A program made the translations under genes and the position numbers. 56,818 nt of DNA. It comes from Comamonadaceae bacterium (GTDB taxonomy: Bacteria; Pseudomonadota; Gammaproteobacteria; Burkholderiales; Burkholderiaceae_C). The stretch covers positions 1 to 56,818 of the forward strand of contig SEAY01000024.1 in assembly GCA_004144865.1 (NCBI GenBank), given 5' to 3'. Below, piece by piece: positions 49,691-56,818 of this stretch (position 1 is its first letter; every line of letters begins with the position of its first letter). The notes under the pieces were generated by a model. It had not been told where the DNA came from and searched no databases. It was given only the letters and a program-made list of their open reading frames with translations.

Positions 49691-50257
49691 TCAGCGCCGC
49701 AGCTTCTGCCACCACTGGCGCACGCGTTCCAGCTGCGGCTCCTGCAGCGCGCCGAGGGCGGAGGCGTTCTCCTCGCGCTCCAGCCAGTCCTCGTACATGT
49801 CGACCAGCAGCATGCCCTCGCCCATGGTGCGCCAGGCGACCAGGGCGAACTCCTCCGCGGTCACCGTGAGCTCGTCGTCCCACGGGCTGGTGTGCAGCAG
49901 CCACTGGCCGATCAGCACGCGGAAGTTGTTCAGCGCCTGCAGGTAGGCGGCGTACTCGTACAGGCCGCGCCAGGCGGGGCTGAGGTTCACCACCAGCGCG
50001 CGGTGGTCGCGCAGCACCGTGAGCATGTCCATCATCAGCGGCGCGACGACGTCGCGGTGGCGGTCCAGGCGCAGGCCGGCAGCCACCGCTTCCGCATGCA
50101 TCGCCACCTCGCCCATGCTCTCGGAGAACACGCGGCTGTCCTCGTCGGCCATGGCCGTGCGCAGGTAGTCGCTGATCTCCCCGAACGAGTGGATGCTCGG
50201 GTAGCCGCTGCGGCCCTGCACGCCGAGGCGCGAGGTGTTGGGGACGGTGCTGTTCAT
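49691..50257 (-). CDS. Conserved helical protein of unknown function
   Basis: 188 residues, soluble and largely alpha-helical, with many aromatic positions (AWRGLYEYAAYLQALNNFRV, then YEDWLEREENA). No signal, membrane segment or catalytic motif that I recognise. Between tldD and the aroG leader on the same strand, with a 139-bp spacer before it. The first residues MNSTVPNTSRLGVQGRSGYP look natural for a start. Confidence 0.72.
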   Translation of the reverse strand: MNSTVPNTSRLGVQGRSGYPSIHSFGEISDYLRTAMADEDSRVFSESMGEVAMHAEAVAAGLRLDRHRDVVAPLMMDMLTVLRDHRALVVNLSPAWRGLYEYAAYLQALNNFRVLIGQWLLHTSPWDDELTVTAEEFALVAWRTMGEGMLLVDMYEDWLEREENASALGALQEPQLERVRQWWQKLRR

Positions 50258-50396
50258 AAGCCGTGTGCCTAAGGCGCCCGAGTATCGGGCGGCCCGGCGC
50301 GGCGGCCAGCGGCCGCCTCCCGGCGGCTGCTTTACAGGAACGAACGGTCGGTCAGGCGATGCCGGCGCCGACTCTGCAAGGGTCGCCGGCCCGGAC

Positions 50397-51857
50397 TCAA
50401 GCCGTGCCGCCGACCGTCAGGCCGTCGATCCGCAGCGTCGGCTGGCCCACGCCCACGGGGACGCTCTGGCCTTCCTTGCCGCAGGTGCCCACGCCGGTGT
50501 CCAGCTTCATGTCGTTGCCGATCATGCTGACGCGCGTGAGCGCATCGGGGCCGTTGCCCACGATGGTGGCGCCCTTCACCGGATAGAGGATCTTCCCCTT
50601 CTCGACCCAGTAGGCCTCGCTCGCCGAGAACACGAACTTGCCGGAGGTGATGTCCACCTGCCCGCCGCCGAAGTTGGTGGCGTACAGGCCCTTCTCGATG
50701 CTGGCCACGATCTCCTCGGCCGACTTGTCGCCGCCCAGCATGTACGTGTTCGTCATGCGCGGCATGGGGATGTGCGCGTAGCTCTCGCGCCGCCCGTTGC
50801 CCGTGGGGGCCACGCCCATGAGGCGCGCGTTCATCGAATCCTGGATGTAGCCGCGCAGGATGCCGTCCTCGATCAGCACGTTGCGCTGGCTCGGGTTGCC
50901 TTCGTCGTCGACGTTGAGCGAACCGCGGCGGTCCGCGATCGTGCCGTCGTCCAGCACCGTCACGCCGCGCGCGGCCACGCGCTGGCCGATGCGGCCGGAG
51001 AAGGCGCTGGAGCCCTTGCGGTTGAAGTCGCCTTCGAGGCCGTGGCCCACCGCCTCGTGCAGCAGGATGCCCGGCCAGCCCGGGCCCAGCACCACGGTCA
51101 TCTCGCCGGCCGGCGCCGGGCGGGACTCGAGGTTGGTGAGGGCGGCGCGCACGGCATCGTCCACGTAGCTCTGCAGGCGTTCGTCGTCGAAATAAGCCAG
51201 GCCGAAACGGCCGCCGCCGCCACCGGAGCCCATCTCGCGCCGGCCGTTCTGCTCGGCGATCACCGTGACGGAAAGGCGCACCAGCGGCCGCACGTCGGCG
51301 GCCAGCGTGCCGTCGGCCCGCGCGACCAGCACCACGTCGTGTTCCGCCGCGAGCCCGGCCATCACCTGGGCGACGCGCGGGTCCTTGGCGCGCGCCATCT
51401 GCTCCACGCGCTCCAGCAGCTTGACCTTGGCGGTGCTGTCCAGCGTCGCTATCGGGTCGAGGCCGCCGTAGAGCGAACGGCTGCCGGCCACGTGGGTGGC
51501 CGGCACCTTGACGCGCGCCCCGCGCGACACCTCGCCGATGGAGCGCACCGTGCGCGCGGCGTCCAGCAGCGAGGCCTCGGAGATGTCGTCCGAATAGGCG
51601 AAGGCCGTCTTCTCGCCGCTGACCGCCCGCACGCCCACGCCCTGGTCGATGCTGAAGCTGCCCGTCTTGACGATGCCTTCCTCCAGGCTCCAGCCTTCGC
51701 TGCGCGTGTACTGGAAGTACAGGTCGGCGTCGTCGACGCGGTGCGCGCGGATCTCCGCCAGCGCGCGCGACAGGTGCGTTTCGTCCAGGCCGAAGGGCTC
51801 GAGCAGCAGCGCCCGCGCAGTGGCCAGGCGCTCGATGGTGGGTTCGCGGGAGATCAT
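50397..51857 (-). CDS. tldD: Metalloprotease TldD
   Basis: 486 residues (E. coli 481). The zinc motif HEAVGHGLEGDF near residue 265 is the TldD HExxxH, and GRIGQRVAARGVTVLDDGTI and the ending SVPVGVGQPTLRIDGLTVGG are family hallmarks. TldD works with TldE/PmbA to trim modified peptides and unfolded proteins; tldE is not in the window. The ATG at 51857 is the family start (MISREPTIERL). Confidence 0.93.
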   Translation of the reverse strand: MISREPTIERLATARALLLEPFGLDETHLSRALAEIRAHRVDDADLYFQYTRSEGWSLEEGIVKTGSFSIDQGVGVRAVSGEKTAFAYSDDISEASLLDAARTVRSIGEVSRGARVKVPATHVAGSRSLYGGLDPIATLDSTAKVKLLERVEQMARAKDPRVAQVMAGLAAEHDVVLVARADGTLAADVRPLVRLSVTVIAEQNGRREMGSGGGGGRFGLAYFDDERLQSYVDDAVRAALTNLESRPAPAGEMTVVLGPGWPGILLHEAVGHGLEGDFNRKGSSAFSGRIGQRVAARGVTVLDDGTIADRRGSLNVDDEGNPSQRNVLIEDGILRGYIQDSMNARLMGVAPTGNGRRESYAHIPMPRMTNTYMLGGDKSAEEIVASIEKGLYATNFGGGQVDITSGKFVFSASEAYWVEKGKILYPVKGATIVGNGPDALTRVSMIGNDMKLDTGVGTCGKEGQSVPVGVGQPTLRIDGLTVGGTA

Positions 51858-51901
51858 CGGACCATTGTAGGGGCCGCCCCATGCCCCCGTGGCCCGGCGG
51901 T

Positions 51902-53976
<2,075 letters not shown>

Positions 53977-53980
<4 letters not shown>

Positions 53981-54849
53981 GTCTGGCGGAACAGGCGGAA
54001 CAACGCGGCGTCGTCCAATTCCGCGTCGCCCGCGGCGGCGGCACGGTCGAACGCTTCGTGCGCAAGGGGGCCGAGCAGGCCGGCGAAGCCCGCGGCCCGC
54101 GCGGCGTCCAGAGCCAGCCCGGTGTCCTTCTGCAGCAGCGTGACGTGGGCGCGCGGCGCGTAGTCGCCGGCAATGGCGCGCCGCATGCGGTCGCTGCCGA
54201 TCCAGCTCTGGCCGCTGGACTGCTCGATCACGTCCAGCGTGCGGGCGAGGTCCAGGCCCAGGCGCTCGGCCAGCGCCAAGGCTTCGGCGGCGCCGGCGAG
54301 GTTGATGCCGGCCAGCAGGTTGTTCACCAGCTTGGTGCGCGCACCGTCGCCCCAGCGCGTACCCACGCGGAAGAGCCGGCTCGCCAGGCGCTCCAGCAAC
54401 GCGCGATGCCGGTCGAACGCGGCGTCCGCGCAGGCGACCATCAGGCTCATGCTGCCGTCGCGGGTGCGCGCCGGGCCGCCGGACATCGGGGCTTCGATGG
54501 GGTCGAGTCCCTGGTCCGCCAGGCGGGCGGCGAGCTGCTGCGCGTCGTGCGGTGCGATGGTGGGGCAGAGCAGGACGGCGCTTGCCGGCGCGAGGGCCGC
54601 AGCAGCGCCGCTCGCGCCGAACAGCACGTCCGCGCCCTGCCGCGCGTCGACCACGCACACGATCAGGGCCTGCGCACCGGCGGCTGCCTCGGCCGGCGTG
54701 GCCGCGGCACGCGCGCCCTGGCGCACGAGCGCCTGCACCTTCTCCGGCACGAGGTCGCAGGCCTGCACGGCCCAGCCGCCGTCCAGCAGGCGCCCGGCCA
54801 TGCCCGCGCCCATGTTGCCCACGCCGATGATCGCAATGGTCTTGTCCAT
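53977..54849 (-). CDS. NAD-dependent beta-hydroxyacid dehydrogenase family protein
   Basis: 290 residues. Rossmann motif IAIIGVGNMGAGMAGRLLDG at the N-terminus, substrate motif APMSGGPARTRDGSM near 115-130 and the catalytic-Lys region KLVNNLLAGINLAGAAEAL near 170. The family covers 3-hydroxyisobutyrate, tartronate semialdehyde and threonate dehydrogenases; the choice is open. Its stop overlaps the ATG of the signalling fusion (ATGA). Divergent from a hybrid sensor kinase. Confidence 0.88.
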
Positions 54850-54988
54850 GTCCCGTCCGGCGCCGATTATGGAGGGCACGCCGGTGCCACCGGGTCTCCC
54901 CCATTGAGCAGAGGACAGCGGCAGGCGCAGCATCGATGATCTCCCGCAGGAGCCGCGGGCACGCACATACGAGAGGACGGAGAACGGA

Positions 54989-56761
54989 ATGCAGGCAGCT
55001 GGAGTCAAGGCGCCCCGCGAGGAAGTACAGAAGCAGCTGCTGGAACTGCTCGCCGAACAGAGCCGCCGGGTCCCCATTGCGGTGGGCGCGCTGCTGGTCG
55101 TGGTGGCACTGATGTCCGCCCGTCACCTCCCGCCGTGGATCCCCGCGGTCTGGCTCCTCGGCGCCCTGGGCATCCTGATGCTGCGGCGGCACGTCCTCGG
55201 CCTGCTGCCGCTGCAGGCGCACGTTCCCACCCCGCAGCGGCTGCGCACGGCGGTGCAGCTCAGTTTCATCAACGGCGTCGCGCACGGGCTGGCGCTCGCC
55301 GCCTTCCCGCTGCTGGCGGAAACGGAGCGCTCCTTCTTCTCGCTGCTGCTTCTCGGCCTGTGCACGGGCGCCGTAGGAACCACCGCGGGTCACCGCAGCG
55401 TGTACCTCGCCTACCTGATCCCGGCCGCCGGCACGCTGCCGATCTGGTGGCTGGTGAACCCCGGGGGACCGGCGCCGGGCTGGATCGAGCTGTCCCTGTC
55501 GCTGCTGGTCGGCCTGTACCTGTGGCTGCTGCTCGGGCTGGCCAACAACGCCTGGCGCAACTTCAGCGAGTCGGTGCAGATGCGCTTCCAGGACCGCGAG
55601 CTCGCCGCGCAGCTGCGCGAGGCGCTGGCGCAGGCCACGCAGGCCAACCAGGCCAAGACGCGTTTCCTCGCTGCCGCGAGCCACGACCTGCGGCAGCCGC
55701 TGCACACCATCGGCCTGCTGGTCGCGGCGCTGTCCCTGCGGCCCATCGAGGGCCGCGACCGCGAGGTGGTCGACCTCCTGAGCCAGGTGACGGTGGCCTT
55801 GTCGGAACAGCTCGACCAGCTGCTGGACATCTCCAAGCTCGACGCCGGGATAGTGGAGCCGGACAAGAAGATCGTCGACCTCGCCGAGATGCTGCGCATG
55901 CACCATGCCGAGATGAAGGGCGCCATCGAGGAAAAAGGCCTGCGTCCCATGCTCGACGTGCCGGTGGGCGTGCGCTGCTGGACCGACCCCGCGCTGGTGC
56001 TGCGCGTGCTGCGCAACCTGACCGAGAACGCCATCAAGTTCACGCAGCAGGGGCAGATCACGCTGCGGCTGCGCGTGGAGAACGGCACGGCCCTGATCTC
56101 GGTGGAGGACACGGGGCGCGGCATCCCCCCGGACGAACAGGCGATGGTGTTCGAGGAGTTCTACCAGGTCGACAACCCGGAGCGCGACCGCACCAAGGGG
56201 CTGGGCCTCGGGCTGTCCATCGTGCGCCGCCTGTGCTCGCTGCTGGGGATCACGCTCGACCTGCGCTCGCAGGGCGGCCAGGGCACCTGCGTGACGCTGC
56301 GCCTGCCGCTGGAAAGCTACGGCCTGATCGCGCCGCCGCCGGCCGCTCCCGCGGACCACCAGAGTTTCCGCGGCCTCACCGTGCTGGTGATCGACGACGA
56401 GCGTTCCGTGCGCCTGGGCATGCGGGTGCTCCTGGAGGAGCTGGGCTGCCGCTTCTCCGAGGCGTGTTCGGTCGAGGAAGCCGTCCAGCAGGCGCGTGCC
56501 ACGCGCCCGGACGTCGTGCTCGCCGACATGCGCCTGCGCAACGGCGAGACCGGCATCGACGCCATCCACGGCATCGAGGCCGCGATCGGCGCCACGCCCT
56601 GCCTCCTGATCAGCGGCGACACCGCGCCCGATCGCCTGCAGGAGGCGACGCGTGCCGGCATCAAGCTGCTGCACAAGCCCGTCGCCCTGCCCCTGCTGCA
56701 GGCCGAACTCGGCCGGATCCTGGAAGGAAAGGGGTTCCGCCATGAGCCAGTCCGCCCATGA
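54989..56761 (+). CDS. Hybrid sensor histidine kinase with C-terminal receiver
   Basis: 590 residues. About six membrane helices fill residues 30-190. A HisKA domain has H232 in AAASHDLRQPLHTIG, followed by HATPase_c with NLTENAIKF, DTGRGIPP and GLGLGLSIVRRL. The receiver domain (about 465-585) has DDE and D513 in VLADMRLRNG. No recognised periplasmic sensor domain. The ATG at 54989 follows GGAG. It overlaps the next gene, which starts at 56742. Divergent from the dehydrogenase/fusion operon. Confidence 0.9.
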   Translation: MQAAGVKAPREEVQKQLLELLAEQSRRVPIAVGALLVVVALMSARHLPPWIPAVWLLGALGILMLRRHVLGLLPLQAHVPTPQRLRTAVQLSFINGVAHGLALAAFPLLAETERSFFSLLLLGLCTGAVGTTAGHRSVYLAYLIPAAGTLPIWWLVNPGGPAPGWIELSLSLLVGLYLWLLLGLANNAWRNFSESVQMRFQDRELAAQLREALAQATQANQAKTRFLAAASHDLRQPLHTIGLLVAALSLRPIEGRDREVVDLLSQVTVALSEQLDQLLDISKLDAGIVEPDKKIVDLAEMLRMHHAEMKGAIEEKGLRPMLDVPVGVRCWTDPALVLRVLRNLTENAIKFTQQGQITLRLRVENGTALISVEDTGRGIPPDEQAMVFEEFYQVDNPERDRTKGLGLGLSIVRRLCSLLGITLDLRSQGGQGTCVTLRLPLESYGLIAPPPAAPADHQSFRGLTVLVIDDERSVRLGMRVLLEELGCRFSEACSVEEAVQQARATRPDVVLADMRLRNGETGIDAIHGIEAAIGATPCLLISGDTAPDRLQEATRAGIKLLHKPVALPLLQAELGRILEGKGFRHEPVRP

Positions 56762-56818
56762 CAAGGCGTCGCCCGGCCTGCGTTGGCTGTCGCGCGACTA
56801 CGCCGAACTGCGCCGCCG
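56742..56818 (+). CDS. 5' end of a further gene (runs off right edge)
   Basis: ATG inside the last codons of the hybrid kinase gene, 20 bp overlap, with GGAAGGAAAGG upstream. The 25 visible codons read MSQSAHDKASPGLRWLSRDY and continue AELRR. Too short to assign; coupling with the kinase suggests a signalling partner. Confidence 0.6.
   Translation, partial: MSQSAHDKASPGLRWLSRDYAELRR

Noticed and set aside
50340..50354. ACGAACGGTCGGTCA as a second TetR operator
   Set aside because: The two halves do not form a proper palindrome, and it lies downstream of tldD, not at a clear promoter.

Overview
The window is a high-GC stretch of a chromosome from a betaproteobacterium, most probably Comamonadaceae of the Ramlibacter/Variovorax type. 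The basis is gene content (Bug-type solute receptors, a paaABCDE operon, a fused indolepyruvate oxidoreductase, a senA/senB/selD selenium cassette) and an intergenic repeat with the core GGGCCGCCCCAAGG that I associate with this family. No rRNA, tRNA, CRISPR array, transposase or phage gene is visible. Gene density is high, and many neighbours overlap by ATGA or GTGA.

Layout. 1-1649: TIGR02588/TIGR02587-type membrane protein pair divergent from a DUF2061 protein, with a Fur-box-like site between them. 1813-5915: tRNA pseudouridine synthase TruC, a NarX/DegS-type sensor kinase with a LuxR-type response regulator, and an Fnr-type oxygen sensor. 5952-10421: phenylacetyl-CoA epoxidase operon paaABCDE plus a TetR regulator, with two structured repeats placed directly before start codons and a repeat-derived insertion inside paaD. 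10644-16410: methyl-accepting chemotaxis protein, Lrp/AsnC regulator and the divergent fused indolepyruvate ferredoxin oxidoreductase. 16521-24372: sugar-acid catabolism (IlvD/Edd-type dehydratase, Bug receptor, DHDPS-family enzyme, UxaA/GarD-type dehydratase, LysR regulator), interrupted by an N-terminally truncated Fnr gene, a single-domain response regulator and a small gene with an FNR box.

24342-31035 is a selenium island: senA is followed 25 bp later by a PhnD/PhnC/PhnE/PhnE-like importer of the clade predicted to carry selenium oxyanions, and senB-selD run divergently. Together they would take up selenium, activate it as selenophosphate, make a selenosugar and transfer selenium to hercynine, giving selenoneine. 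31228-37882: enoyl-CoA hydratase, a complete branched-chain-type ABC importer (livGFKHM) and an SDR oxidoreductase. 38014-43982: PfkB kinase, zinc-ribbon/DUF3426 protein, prmA, accC, accB, a TlpA-like thioredoxin and an unknown protein. 44044-47203: acyl-CoA synthetase and mpl. 47225-51857: an unknown protein, a DAHP synthase preceded by what looks like a complete aromatic-amino-acid attenuator (leader peptide with the run FFFGYFWF plus antiterminator/terminator), another unknown protein and tldD. 51902-56818: a rare receiver + nucleotide cyclase + Ser/Thr kinase fusion, overlapped by a beta-hydroxyacid dehydrogenase gene, then a divergent hybrid sensor kinase and the start of one more gene.

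The points I would check first are the aroG attenuator, the covarying repeat that ends at start codons in the paa operon, the senA-transporter operon, the triple-domain signalling protein and the palindromic element encoded inside PaaD.
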